A stretch of DNA of 64,000 nt from Flavobacterium sp. (GCF_039595935.1 NZ_JBCNKR010000005.1:248001-312000); one strand, 5' to 3'; positions 16,039-24,261 are shown, counted from the first letter of the stretch. The notes: a model not told the origin generated them from the letters alone. Numbers and translations are program-made.

Positions 16039-17084
16039 TGTAAAGGTTAGATATTTCGGTAACAAAATTTACCTTTAATAAATTTTGTTGCGATGAGAAA
16101 TAACAGTCAGGATTCAACATTAGAGAGAAACTATTTAGAGAAGTATCGTTTTTTAATAAAAGAATATGAGCAAGTAAAAAACAAGACTCATCCGTTGCAT
16201 AAAAAGGCGATGGATTTTTACAAGGCAAATGACACCTGCAGAAAAAGCTTCTTAAAGTATTATAACCGTTATAAGCAGAGCGGTAAGTCTTTGGATCTGC
16301 TTCCTCAGAAGCGTGGTCCAAAATACAAGACAAGACGTCCTCTGCCATTTATAGAACGAAAAGTAATTGAATTAAGGGAAAAAGGAAACAACAAATATGA
16401 AATTGTTAGTATCTTAAAGCCAAAATTAGGAAAAAACACACCTTCATATTCAGGAGTTTATAATATTTTAAAGCGTAATAAAATAAACAGGTTAACTCCG
16501 AAGATTAAAAAGAATCATCAAAAAATAATCAAGGAAAGAATGGGACAGCTTGGTCATATTGATTGTCATCACTTAAGCAAAAGCATCATAAAAGGAGAAA
16601 ATCGAAAATTGTACTTAGTATGTATAATTGACGACTACAGCCGGATTGCCTGGGCAGAATTAATCCCAGACATCACTAGTTTAACGGTTATGTTTGCGTC
16701 ATTAAAATGCTTAAACATCTTAAGCGATCATTATGAGATAAAATTTGAAGAGATTTTATCTGACAATGGACCTGAATTTGGAATCAAAACCAGCCAGCAG
16801 AAATATAACCATCCTTTTGAGAGAATGCTTATGGAATTGGGAATTGTTCACAGACATACAAAACCTTATAGACCACAGACAAACGGGAAGGTCGAACGCT
16901 TCTGGCGAACTCTTGAAGATGATCTGCTCAGAGAAACTGATTTTGATTCTTTGGAAGAACTAAAAGAAGAATTATTACAATATTTATATTACTATAATCA
17001 CGAAAGGCCACATCAGGGAATTGATGGAAAAAAGCCAATCGAAATGATAAATCCGTTACCGAAATAAGTGACTTTTACAGGAAT
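16034..17084 (+). mobile_element. IS481-type insertion sequence, copy 1
   Basis: The element proper is 16039-17079 (1041 bp), starting TG and ending CA. Imperfect 25-bp terminal inverted repeats match at 21 positions; the inner 11 bases ATTTCGGTAAC are identical. It is flanked by the 5-bp target duplication GGAAT (16034-16038 and 17080-17084). It is identical to copy 2 at 52554-53594 except for one synonymous base (A16977 versus G53492), so transposition was recent. It interrupts the end of a REP-like palindrome. Confidence 0.93.
16093..17067 (+). CDS. DDE transposase of the IS481-type element, copy 1
   Basis: This 324-residue transposase has an N-terminal helix-turn-helix region (about 10-130, with PQKRGPKYKTRRPLPF) and an rve-type integrase core. 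The probable DDE triad is D157 (GHIDCHH), D224 (LSDNGPEF) and E268 (NGKVERFWRTLE). The C-terminal YYNHERPHQGIDGKKPIE is typical of IS481/IS3 relatives. A single ORF without frameshift favours IS481. The ORF fills the element, and its stop codon lies inside the right terminal repeat. It appears intact and functional. Confidence 0.93.
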   Translation: MRNNSQDSTLERNYLEKYRFLIKEYEQVKNKTHPLHKKAMDFYKANDTCRKSFLKYYNRYKQSGKSLDLLPQKRGPKYKTRRPLPFIERKVIELREKGNNKYEIVSILKPKLGKNTPSYSGVYNILKRNKINRLTPKIKKNHQKIIKERMGQLGHIDCHHLSKSIIKGENRKLYLVCIIDDYSRIAWAELIPDITSLTVMFASLKCLNILSDHYEIKFEEILSDNGPEFGIKTSQQKYNHPFERMLMELGIVHRHTKPYRPQTNGKVERFWRTLEDDLLRETDFDSLEELKEELLQYLYYYNHERPHQGIDGKKPIEMINPLPK

Positions 17085-17102
17085 GACGAGATTGCGGAAA
17101 AT

Positions 17103-17130
17103 CTAAAATCTAAACTCTTAAATCTTAAAT
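17103..17130. repeat. CTAAAAT/CTTAAAT 7-nt ladder
   Basis: CTAAAAT, CTAAACT, CTTAAAT and CTTAAAT lie in tandem, 7 nt each, directly before the rluF promoter. Confidence 0.6.
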
Positions 17131-17136
17131 TTTAGC

Positions 17137-17144
17137 TACTTTTG
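17137..17144 (+). promoter_or_regulatory. -7 element of rluF
   Basis: TACTTTTG ends only 4 bp before the ATG at 17149, so transcription would start at or near the initiation codon. No TTG is at the expected -33 position. Confidence 0.45.
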
Positions 17145-17148
17145 CATT

Positions 17149-17979
17149 ATGGAAGAAAATTTAAAACGTCTTAATAAATTTATAAGTGAAACGGGGTATT
17201 GTTCTCGTCGCGAAGCTGATAAATTAATTGAAGAAGGACGTGTAACAATAAACGGTGTTGTACCGGAAATGGGAACGAAAGTTTCGCCAGATGATGAAGT
17301 ACGCGTAGATGGAAAATTAATCGTTGAAAAACACGAAAAATTGATTTATCTGGCATTCAATAAGCCTGTTGGAATTGAATGTACAACCAATCTTGAAGTT
17401 AAAAACAATATTGTCGATTATATTAATTACCCAAAACGTATTTTCCCGATTGGAAGATTAGATAAAGCCAGTGAAGGATTAATTTTTATGACTAATGACG
17501 GTGATATCGTAAATAAGATTTTGCGCGCCAGAAATAATCACGAAAAAGAATACACTGTTACGGTAAACAAACCTATTACGGAACGTTTTATACAACGAAT
17601 GGGAAATGGAGTTCCTATTTTGGATACTGTTACCAAGAAATGTAAAGTTGAGCAAATCAGCAAATACACATTTAAAATCATTTTAACGCAAGGTTTAAAC
17701 AGACAAATTCGAAGAATGTCTGAATATCTTGGTTATGAAGTTACGGCTTTAAAACGTATCAGAATTATCAATATTTCGTTAGATGTTCCTGTTGGACGTT
17801 ACCGCGATTTAACTGATGCGGAAATTAAAGAATTAAATCAGTTAATTGAGCCTTCGAGTAAAACTGAAGAAGCGAGTTTACCTAAAGTCGAAAGCCCTAG
17901 CAAACCTTCGGCTTCAAACAGAAGAACAACTTTTATATCGAAACACGATCCTCGATTTAAGAAAAGAGGAGATAAATAA
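17149..17979 (+). CDS. rluF: 23S rRNA pseudouridine synthase (RluF type)
   Basis: This is a 276-residue RsuA/RluB/E/F-family pseudouridine synthase. The N-terminal S4 RNA-binding domain (about 5-60: [20 protein letters not shown]) is followed by the catalytic core with D105 in [12 protein letters not shown] and the GLNRQIRRM motif. A basic, disordered tail follows residue 230. E. coli RluF modifies U2604 of 23S rRNA; the target here is inferred. A -7 element lies almost on the start codon, suggesting a leaderless transcript. Confidence 0.88.
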   Translation: MEENLKRLNKFISETGYCSRREADKLIEEGRVTINGVVPEMGTKVSPDDEVRVDGKLIVEKHEKLIYLAFNKPVGIECTTNLEVKNNIVDYINYPKRIFPIGRLDKASEGLIFMTNDGDIVNKILRARNNHEKEYTVTVNKPITERFIQRMGNGVPILDTVTKKCKVEQISKYTFKIILTQGLNRQIRRMSEYLGYEVTALKRIRIINISLDVPVGRYRDLTDAEIKELNQLIEPSSKTEEASLPKVESPSKPSASNRRTTFISKHDPRFKKRGDK

Positions 17980-18027
17980 AAATACAAAGCCCCGTTTTTG
18001 ATTTTCAAACGGGGCTTTGTATTTTTA
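17978..18027. terminator. Bidirectional terminator
   Basis: The long stem AAATACAAAGCCCCGTTT with its complement at 18006-18025 has A runs on the left and T runs on the right. It serves rluF (+) and the DUF4153-type gene (-). Confidence 0.9.
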
Positions 18028-19416
18028 TTTCTGTTTGTTATTTAAAAACTCATAATACAAGGCTTTAGATAAAAAAGTGCTGTTTTGGTAAAAATCAACG
18101 AGTTTTTCTCTGTCTGCTTCGACTTGTTTACCATCAAGATTATTTTTCTCAAAATACGCTCTTCTAGCATCTTCGTTAAAATTCAATCCGCTTAAAAATA
18201 CAGGCTCTACTCCTTTATTAACTGAGATATTATATTTTGTAATCAGATTTCCCCAATTCACAAAACTGCATACTAAGATTGTTCCGTAGAAATACCAAAC
18301 CATTTGGTTTACTAAGTAAGCATTGGTTTTTTGTTTTGTAATTTTTAAAAATGAATAGATCAATCCAATAATGGCAAGAGTTAAAAATGCATAAACTCCT
18401 AAACGTTTATAGGTTAAACCGTAAAATGATACATATTCAGAATTTTTTATTAAAGCACTCACAATTAAAACAACATTCAGTACAATCCACAATTTTGCCA
18501 GTCTTTTTAATGTTGTTGCTTTTTCATCAAAATTAAATCCGCCTTTAAAATAAAACAGTATTACACCAACAGCCATTAAAATTGAAAAAATCACAGCATT
18601 TACTCGTTCGTGTGTATCAGCACTTAAATTTGTTTTTTCTACAACTTCAAAAAACTGTTCGTAATTATAAGTTCCGATGAAAACTAAGAGTAAAATATTA
18701 AGCAGGAATAATGTGATTACACCGCTTTTTCTTTCAAAATCAAGATCAAGAAATGAAAATGTACTTTGATTTTTTACTTCTGAAATATTATCGAAATCAT
18801 TATTCAGTTTTGGATTGAATTCATAACAGGCATCCGGAACCCAATAATTCCAGAAACTGAAAGAAATATAAAATCCAAGTATGCTGATTAAAACCAACTG
18901 GAAAATATCGATATCTAAAGTATAGTCTGTAAACAATGAAGAAAAATGATTGCTTCCAAAAGAATATACAATAAAAAACAAGCCTAGAAATATTACAGGA
19001 ATAACAACGAATGCTACCAATTTTTTCGCAAAATCGTTGTGAATTTTTCCTTCCGGAAGCCATTGACTAAACATAAAAATGCGCCCTAATGATGTAATTC
19101 CGTTTAAGAAAATCAAAGGAAAAACTTGTATTATTTTTAGTTTTCCGTCCTGAGTTTTAAATTGCAAAAACAGAATTGACAATGCTAAAGCAAAAAACGA
19201 AGCTGCATCTCCATACCAGGCAAAAGCAAAACAAGATAAAATTGAAGTCATTACCAGTACCAGATGCGACCTGTTTACAAACTTTTCCTGAAAAATATAA
19301 CTGATTAATAACGTTAATGTTACTCCAAAAATAGAGATATTTATTCCGACGCCTTCTCTGTAAAACAACAGGATAAATATTCCTGTACAAGCCAAAATAA
19401 TTTGATGTTTTTTCAT
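18025..19416 (-). CDS. DUF4153/DUF4173-type integral membrane protein
   Basis: This 463-residue protein has about eleven hydrophobic segments and a short soluble C-terminal tail (about 415-463) rich in charged residues. The ALTLAIIGLIYSFLKITKQK-like C-terminal membrane part fits DUF4173-type proteins; the assignment is moderate. No enzymatic motif is seen. Directly upstream (19434-19450) lies a 17-bp palindrome identical in its half-sites to one in front of the 20384 gene, implying control by the regulator at 19475-19765. Confidence 0.75.
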   Translation of the reverse strand: MKKHQIILACTGIFILLFYREGVGINISIFGVTLTLLISYIFQEKFVNRSHLVLVMTSILSCFAFAWYGDAASFFALALSILFLQFKTQDGKLKIIQVFPLIFLNGITSLGRIFMFSQWLPEGKIHNDFAKKLVAFVVIPVIFLGLFFIVYSFGSNHFSSLFTDYTLDIDIFQLVLISILGFYISFSFWNYWVPDACYEFNPKLNNDFDNISEVKNQSTFSFLDLDFERKSGVITLFLLNILLLVFIGTYNYEQFFEVVEKTNLSADTHERVNAVIFSILMAVGVILFYFKGGFNFDEKATTLKRLAKLWIVLNVVLIVSALIKNSEYVSFYGLTYKRLGVYAFLTLAIIGLIYSFLKITKQKTNAYLVNQMVWYFYGTILVCSFVNWGNLITKYNISVNKGVEPVFLSGLNFNEDARRAYFEKNNLDGKQVEADREKLVDFYQNSTFLSKALYYEFLNNKQK

Positions 19417-19433
19417 GGTTTAATTTTTAAAGC

Positions 19434-19450
19434 ACTTTGTTTTTCAAAGT
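19434..19450. promoter_or_regulatory. Operator 1: ACTTTG-N5-CAAAGT
   Basis: A perfect 6+6 bp palindrome with a 5-nt spacer (TTTTT) lies 17 bp before the 19416 start. It matches operator 2 in both half-sites and in flanking AAAG and ATT bases. Confidence 0.65.
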
Positions 19451-19474
19451 AATTAGACAAAAAAAATTTAGTTT

Positions 19475-19765
19475 TTACGATTTCATTAATTTTTCGAGGT
19501 AAGAAAGGTGTTCTTTAAACGCCGCACGGCCAAGCGGAGTTACCTGATAAGATGTTTTTGGTTTTTTACCAACAAATTCTTTCTTAATCTCGATATACTC
19601 AGATTTTTCCAAAGCAGAAGAATGACTTGCTAAATTACCATCGGTGATATTCAAAAGCGTTTTCATCTCGGTAAAATCTACCCAGTCGTTAACCATCAGA
19701 ACGGACATAATACCCAATCTGACACGGCTTTCAAAATCTTTATTTAGTTTATCAATAATTCCCAT
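19475..19765 (-). CDS. Winged-helix transcriptional regulator
   Basis: This 96-residue one-domain winged helix (HTH_34-like, PF13601 type) has helices LGIMSVLMVNDWVDFTEMKT and LLNITDGNLASHSSALEKS. The wing is IEIKKEFVGKKPKTSYQVTP, followed by LGRAAFKEHLSYLEKL. It follows the 204-residue membrane protein by 4 bp, so it is in that operon. Two copies of a matching palindrome sit in front of this operon and of the next gene downstream, consistent with autoregulation and repression of the neighbour. No ligand domain is present. Confidence 0.88.
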   Translation of the reverse strand: MGIIDKLNKDFESRVRLGIMSVLMVNDWVDFTEMKTLLNITDGNLASHSSALEKSEYIEIKKEFVGKKPKTSYQVTPLGRAAFKEHLSYLEKLMKS

Positions 19766-19769
19766 TGGG

Positions 19770-20384
19770 TTATTTGTATTTTTTGAACATCACTAATCCA
19801 TAAACGATATGCAGGATTCCAAATCCTAAGATCCAGAAAATTAATCCATACCCTATATAGAAAAGCGAAATACATCCTAATAAAAGTTCAGAAAATCCTA
19901 AATATTTTATATCCGAAAATGTATATTTTTCGGCATTGATAACGGCTAGTCCATAAAACAGTAAAGTAGACGGAGCTACTAAACCGTAATATCCGTGATA
20001 TATTAATGCTAAACAAAATATTCCTCCTGCTGCAAGTGGAACTGCCAGATTAAACAACATATTTTTTGTGGCAGAAGTCCAAATTGGTAAATTATATTTT
20101 TTGCTTTTTCTAACGGTAAAAAAAGTTCCAAATACGAATGCGCAAACTAAAATTACAACACCAATCCAGATTAATTCTGAAACTAAACTGCCTGATAATA
20201 GTACATGTTCATCTGTAAAATATTCGATCCCATTTACTTTAAAAAGCTGATAAACATATATTCCGCCAATTAAAGCCGAAAGACCCGCGAAAACTCCTGA
20301 AAGTCCGCTTAACGATATAAATCTTGAAGAGCGCTCCATCATGGAACGAATATGTGCTAAATCTTCTTGGTGCTTTTGATTCAT
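19770..20384 (-). CDS. Small multi-pass membrane protein
   Basis: This 204-residue protein has about six hydrophobic segments (near 22-42, 65-88, 103-123, 127-145, 157-175 and 178-198) after a charged N-terminus (HQEDLAHIRSMMERSSRF). I recognise no named family. It is translated just ahead of the winged-helix regulator, a layout common in flavobacteria where a membrane protein, a regulator and a DUF4153-type protein travel together. It may sense or relay a membrane signal; that is inference. Confidence 0.8.
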   Translation of the reverse strand: MNQKHQEDLAHIRSMMERSSRFISLSGLSGVFAGLSALIGGIYVYQLFKVNGIEYFTDEHVLLSGSLVSELIWIGVVILVCAFVFGTFFTVRKSKKYNLPIWTSATKNMLFNLAVPLAAGGIFCLALIYHGYYGLVAPSTLLFYGLAVINAEKYTFSDIKYLGFSELLLGCISLFYIGYGLIFWILGFGILHIVYGLVMFKKYK

Positions 20385-20393
20385 AATTAAAGT

Positions 20394-20410
20394 ACTTTGC
20401 GTTACAAAGT
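20394..20410. promoter_or_regulatory. Operator 2: ACTTTG-N5-CAAAGT
   Basis: Same palindrome as 19434-19450, spacer CGTTA, 9 bp before the 20384 start. Its right half is also part of the -7 element TAACTTTG of the minus-strand promoter, so a bound repressor would block it. Confidence 0.7.
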
Positions 20411-20434
20411 TATTATTTATTTTGAATTGACAAA
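20405..20434 (-). promoter_or_regulatory. Promoter of the membrane protein/regulator operon
   Basis: On the minus strand, TTTG (complement of 20431-20434), an 18-bp spacer and TAACTTTG (complement of 20405-20412) form a consensus promoter overlapping operator 2. Confidence 0.65.
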
Positions 20435-20484
20435 TAAAAAAATGAGTTTTTATTGAAATTTATTTTTTGGATGCAAATATAATG

Positions 20485-20605
20485 GGAGATTCATTCCATT
20501 TAGAATGTATAATCCCTACGGGATATTTTTCAGAAATTCATAATTTTTAGCTACCGATATTTAACCCCTAAAGGAGTTATTTTTCAGGTATTGAATATCT
20601 CTTAA
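20485..20605. repeat. Mini-palindrome repeat cluster
   Basis: Short hairpins such as TCCCTACGGGA (20513-20523) and CCCCTAAAGGAG, with the phrase CTACCGATATTTAAC (20551-20565), recur in the larger cluster at 61896-62150. No ORF is conserved here. Confidence 0.6.
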
Positions 20606-20616
20606 TAGCAGAAAAA

Positions 20617-20647
20617 CAAAAAACCTATTCGTAAAGAACAGGTTTAC
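20617..20647 (-). terminator. Terminator of corA
   Basis: The hairpin AAACCTGTTC/GAATAGGTTT (minus strand) is followed by a U run. Confidence 0.65.
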
Positions 20648-20668
20648 ATTTTTATTTTTGTTTTAGGT

Positions 20669-21595
20669 TTAAAACCATCTTCTTCTCTTGAAAAGATATA
20701 CTCCAACAGCCGAAAGTATGATTGAGATAGAAAGAAGAATCCAAATTCCGTATTTAATTTCTTCGAGCCCGTTTGGAACATTCATCCCATATAAACTGGC
20801 AATTAAGGTTGGAATCATCAAAATAATCGAAATTGAAGTCATTTGTTTCATGATATTATTCATGTTGTTCGAAATCACAGAAGCGTAAGAATCAACCATT
20901 CTGGTCAGGATATCGCTGTAAATATTTGCGGTATCTTGTGCCTGGCTTAGCTCAATTTCAACATCTTCTACCAAATCTGTGTCGTAATTTTGTGTTTGAA
21001 TTTTTAGGTTTTTAATACGATGAAATAAAACATCATTTCCTTTTAAGGATGTCATAAAATACACGAGACATTTTTCAATTTGAAGCAATGTCTGCAGTTC
21101 TTCATTTTTAATTGATTTCTCTAAATTGTCTTCTGCTTGTTTAATTTTCTGATTAATCTGTTTAAGATATTTTAAATACCAAACGCTTGATGACAGCAAA
21201 AGCCTTAAAACCAAACAAAAATTATCGCCTATTTGAATATGTTTCTTTTGCGAATAACGTACGAGATCGCAAATAATTTCTGTTTTGTAAAAGCTGATTG
21301 TAACTTTTATATCATCTTTAAAAACGAATCCTAACGGTATCGTATAAAAGGGAAGTTTTATATCGTCTTTTTTTATGGGAACTCTCAAAATTACTAACGT
21401 CCAGCCATCTTCTGTTTCGATGCGGGGTCTTTCGTCGATATCTTCAATATCATTATAAAAGGCTTCCGGGATTTTTAGTTCTTCTAGTAAATATTTTTTA
21501 TCTGCTAACGTTGGCGAATCTACGTTAATCCAACAGTTCGAACTCCATTCCGGAATTTCAAACAATCCGTCATTACTTTTATAAAATGTTTTCAT
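20669..21595 (-). CDS. corA: CorA-family divalent cation transporter
   Basis: This 308-residue CorA-type protein mediates Mg2+ (or Co2+/Ni2+) flux across the inner membrane as a pentamer. A large cytosolic N-terminal domain (1-245) is followed by two C-terminal membrane helices, with the signature YGMN at 269-272 after the first. The C-terminus KRRRWF is basic. It stands alone with its own terminator. Whether magnesium is the main ion cannot be told from sequence. Confidence 0.92.
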   Translation of the reverse strand: MKTFYKSNDGLFEIPEWSSNCWINVDSPTLADKKYLLEELKIPEAFYNDIEDIDERPRIETEDGWTLVILRVPIKKDDIKLPFYTIPLGFVFKDDIKVTISFYKTEIICDLVRYSQKKHIQIGDNFCLVLRLLLSSSVWYLKYLKQINQKIKQAEDNLEKSIKNEELQTLLQIEKCLVYFMTSLKGNDVLFHRIKNLKIQTQNYDTDLVEDVEIELSQAQDTANIYSDILTRMVDSYASVISNNMNNIMKQMTSISIILMIPTLIASLYGMNVPNGLEEIKYGIWILLSISIILSAVGVYLFKRRRWF

Positions 21596-21632
21596 TTCAA
21601 ATTCCGAATGTTTTTATATCGCTTTGTAAAAC

Positions 21633-21664
21633 CAAAAAGCCCATCTTTAACAGATGGACTTTCA
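21633..21664 (-). terminator. Terminator of folD
   Basis: The stem AGTCCATCT/AAGATGGGCT (minus strand) is followed by TTTTT. It lies just after the ancestral folD stop at 21687, consistent with that being the original gene end. Confidence 0.75.
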
Positions 21665-21729
21665 ATATTATTTTATTCGTTTTGTCTTATTTTCCTGCAC
21701 TTCTCATTTTGCGTGCTAAAAGTGTATTT

Positions 21730-22572
21730 TTAAGCAAGCATAGCAATTGTCATTGGTCCTACTCCACCCGGAACTGGTGTAATAAATGATGCTTTTTTAC
21801 TTACTCCGTCAAAATCAACATCACCTTTAATAACGTATCCTTTTGGGTTTGATGCATCGTCTACACGTGTAATTCCAACGTCGATAACCGTTACTCCGTC
21901 TTTAACCATATCAGCTTTTAAAAATTCTGGAACTCCTAAAGCTGTAATAATGATATCTGCATTTTTAGTGAATTCTGCTAAATCTTTAGTTCGGCTGTGT
22001 GTTAATGTAACAGTAGAATCTCCCGGATTTCCTTTACGGCTCATTAAAATACTCATTGGGCGACCTACAATATGACTTCTTCCAATTACTACTGTGTGTT
22101 TTCCTGCAGTTTCTACTTTGTAACGTTCTAATAATTCCATAATTCCGAATGGTGTTGCCGGAATAAAACTTTCCATTTCAAGCGCCATTCTACCAAAATT
22201 AGTTGGGTGAAATCCGTCAACGTCTTTGTCTGGGTCGATTGCTAATAAGATTTTTTGCTCATCTATATGTTTAGGTAAAGGCAATTGAACGATATATCCG
22301 TCTAGATTATCATCTTCATTTAGCTCTTTAATTTTAGCAAGTAGTTCGTCTTCTGTAATCGTTTCTGGTAAAGCAACTAAAGTTGAATCAAATCCAATTT
22401 CCTGGCATGATTTTACTTTACTTCCTACGTAAGTTAAACTTGCTCCGTTGTTTCCCACTAAAACTGCTGCTAAATGAGGTACTTTTCCTCCGGCTGCTTT
22501 TATGGATTGAACTTCGGCTGCAATTTCGTTTTTAATGTCGTTAGATGTTTTTTTACCGTCTAGTAGCTGCAT
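21730..22572 (-). CDS. folD: Methylene-THF dehydrogenase/cyclohydrolase with C-terminal frameshift
   Basis: FolD interconverts methylene-, methenyl- and formyl-tetrahydrofolate with NAD(P). Y48 and K52 (YVGSK), [12 protein letters not shown], the nucleotide motif GRSHIVGRP and [11 protein letters not shown] are all present. The ORF ends ...PMTIAMLA after 280 residues. Removing one base near 21735 instead gives [17 protein letters not shown] and a stop at 21687, a normal-looking C-terminal helix and about 294 residues. So the gene carries a +1 frameshift (or sequencing error) that removes the last 14-15 residues. The catalytic core is untouched; activity may persist. Confidence 0.93.
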   Translation of the reverse strand: MQLLDGKKTSNDIKNEIAAEVQSIKAAGGKVPHLAAVLVGNNGASLTYVGSKVKSCQEIGFDSTLVALPETITEDELLAKIKELNEDDNLDGYIVQLPLPKHIDEQKILLAIDPDKDVDGFHPTNFGRMALEMESFIPATPFGIMELLERYKVETAGKHTVVIGRSHIVGRPMSILMSRKGNPGDSTVTLTHSRTKDLAEFTKNADIIITALGVPEFLKADMVKDGVTVIDVGITRVDDASNPKGYVIKGDVDFDGVSKKASFITPVPGGVGPMTIAMLA

Positions 22573-22590
22573 TTTGTTGTGTTTATTTTG

Positions 22591-22694
22591 TTTCAGGTTT
22601 CAAGTTTCATGTTACTGTTGAAACTTACTATTTATGTAATTAAAAAAGTTTCAAGTTTTGGCCTCTTAACTTGAAACCTTAAACTTGAAACTTT
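22591..22694. repeat. GTTTCAA-type 7-nt ladder, inverted
   Basis: TTTCAGG, TTTCAAG and TTTCATG are in tandem from 22591. Complementary ACTTGAAAC-type units occur at 22668-22694. This fills the gap between ffh and folD. Confidence 0.6.
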
Positions 22695-22702
22695 TTCTTA
22701 TT

Positions 22703-24067
22703 TTATCTCGGCATTCCTCCTGGCATACCACCCGGCATCCCTTTCATACCTCCCATCATTTTCATCAGATTTTTTCCGCCTGGGCCCTGCATCATCTTCA
22801 TCATTTTGCTCATTTGGTCAAACTGTTTCATAAGCTGATTTACCTGCTCGACTTTTGTTCCTGAACCTTTTGCGATTCTGGCTTTTCTTTTTACGTCGAT
22901 AATAGCTGGTTTGCTTCTTTCAGCTGGCGTCATCGAATAAATAATAGCTTCGATATGTTTGAAAGCATCGTCTTCAATTTGAACATCTTTCATGGCTTTT
23001 GAAGCTCCTGGTATCATTCCAACCAAGTCTTTCATATTACCCATTTTTTTCACTTGCTGAATCTGCGTTAAGAAGTCGTCAAAACCAAATTCGTTTTTAG
23101 CGATTTTCTTTTGAAGTTTTCTAGCTTCTTCTTCGTCAAATTGTTCCTGAGCTCTTTCAACAAGAGACACAACGTCTCCCATTCCTAAGATACGCTCAGC
23201 CATACGTTCTGGATAGAAAACATCAATTGCTTCCATTTTTTCTCCAGTACCAACAAATTTGATTGGTTTGTTTACAATCGATTTGATCGAAAGTGCAGCT
23301 CCACCACGAGTATCACCGTCTAATTTCGTTAAGATAACCCCATCAAAATTCAGGATATCGTTGAAAGCTTTTGCTGTATTTACAGCATCTTGTCCTGTCA
23401 TAGAGTCGACAACGAACAATGTTTCTTGTGGCTGAATTGCTTTGTGAACACGTGCAATTTCATCCATCATTTCCTGATCTACTGCCAAACGTCCTGCTGT
23501 ATCGACGATAACAACATTGAATCCGTTTGCTTTAGCGTGTTTAATTGCGTTTTGTGCAATCTCTACAGGATTTTTATTTTCTGGTTCTGAGTAAACCTCA
23601 ACACCTATTTGGTCTCCCACAACGTGCAGCTGATTGATCGCCGCCGGACGGTAGATATCACAGGCTACAAGAAGTGGTTTCTTGTTTTTCTTAGTTTTTA
23701 AGAAGTTTGCTAATTTTCCTGAGAAAGTAGTTTTACCAGAACCTTGCAAACCTGACATCAAAATTACTGTTGGATTTCCTGATAAGTTTACACCAGCAAC
23801 ATCTCCACCCATTAATTCTGTCAACTCATCTTTTACCAGCTTTACTAATAACTGCCCTGGCTGTAATGTTGTTAATACGTCCTGACCAATTGCTTTGTCT
23901 TTTACTCTTGCGGTAAAATCTTTAGCAATTTTAAAGTTAACGTCGGCATCAAGTAAAGCACGACGAACTTCTTTTAAGGTATCAGCAACGTTTACTTCTG
24001 TAATTTTACCGTGCCCTTTTAATATATGGAACGCTTTATCTAACTTATCACTTAAATTATCAAACAT
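22703..24067 (-). CDS. ffh: Signal recognition particle protein Ffh
   Basis: Ffh is the SRP GTPase that targets nascent membrane proteins to FtsY and SecYEG. The N domain (1-90) is followed by the G domain with GLQGSGKTT at 107-115, DTAGR near 190 and TKLDGDTRGGA near 247. The Met-rich M domain (about 300-454) ends in a Gly/Met-rich tail GGMKGMPGGMPGGMPR. Length 454 is normal. A consensus promoter lies just upstream. Essential in most bacteria. Confidence 0.97.
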   Translation of the reverse strand: MFDNLSDKLDKAFHILKGHGKITEVNVADTLKEVRRALLDADVNFKIAKDFTARVKDKAIGQDVLTTLQPGQLLVKLVKDELTELMGGDVAGVNLSGNPTVILMSGLQGSGKTTFSGKLANFLKTKKNKKPLLVACDIYRPAAINQLHVVGDQIGVEVYSEPENKNPVEIAQNAIKHAKANGFNVVIVDTAGRLAVDQEMMDEIARVHKAIQPQETLFVVDSMTGQDAVNTAKAFNDILNFDGVILTKLDGDTRGGAALSIKSIVNKPIKFVGTGEKMEAIDVFYPERMAERILGMGDVVSLVERAQEQFDEEEARKLQKKIAKNEFGFDDFLTQIQQVKKMGNMKDLVGMIPGASKAMKDVQIEDDAFKHIEAIIYSMTPAERSKPAIIDVKRKARIAKGSGTKVEQVNQLMKQFDQMSKMMKMMQGPGGKNLMKMMGGMKGMPGGMPGGMPR

Positions 24068-24089
24068 ACTATTTTCTTTATTTGAAGTG

Positions 24090-24120
24090 CAAAGATAATC
24101 TAATTAGATATTTCAGGCAA
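24090..24120 (-). promoter_or_regulatory. Promoter of ffh
   Basis: Minus strand: TTG (complement of 24118-24120), 20-bp spacer, TATCTTTG (complement of 24090-24097). The leader is about 16 nt. Confidence 0.6.
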
Positions 24121-24136
24121 TTTATTTTTTAAGGTT

Positions 24137-24165
24137 CAAAGTTGCAAAGAAACAAAGTCTCAAAG
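24137..24165. repeat. CAAAG 8-nt ladder
   Basis: CAAAG at 24137, 24145, 24153 and 24161, exactly 8 nt apart, with unrelated triplets between. Confidence 0.75.
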
Positions 24166-24176
24166 TTTTCGTTTCC

Positions 24177-24252
24177 CGCAGATTTAGCAGATTAGGCAGA
24201 TTATTTTTTAGATTATATATGAAAAAAATCCGCTGAATCTGCTAAATCTGCG
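24177..24252. repeat. GATTTAGCAGATT intergenic palindrome, copy C
   Basis: Arms CGCAGATTTAGCAGATT (24177-24193) and 24236-24252 are perfect 17-bp complements around a 42-nt AT-rich loop. Related in layout to the elements at 14491 and 60637. Confidence 0.75.
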
Positions 24253-24261
24253 AGAGAAAAA

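Noticed and set aside
15914..16348. Minus-strand ORF across the IS left end (also at 52534-52863)
   Set aside because: It is antisense to the transposase and differs between copies only where flanks differ; no known family.
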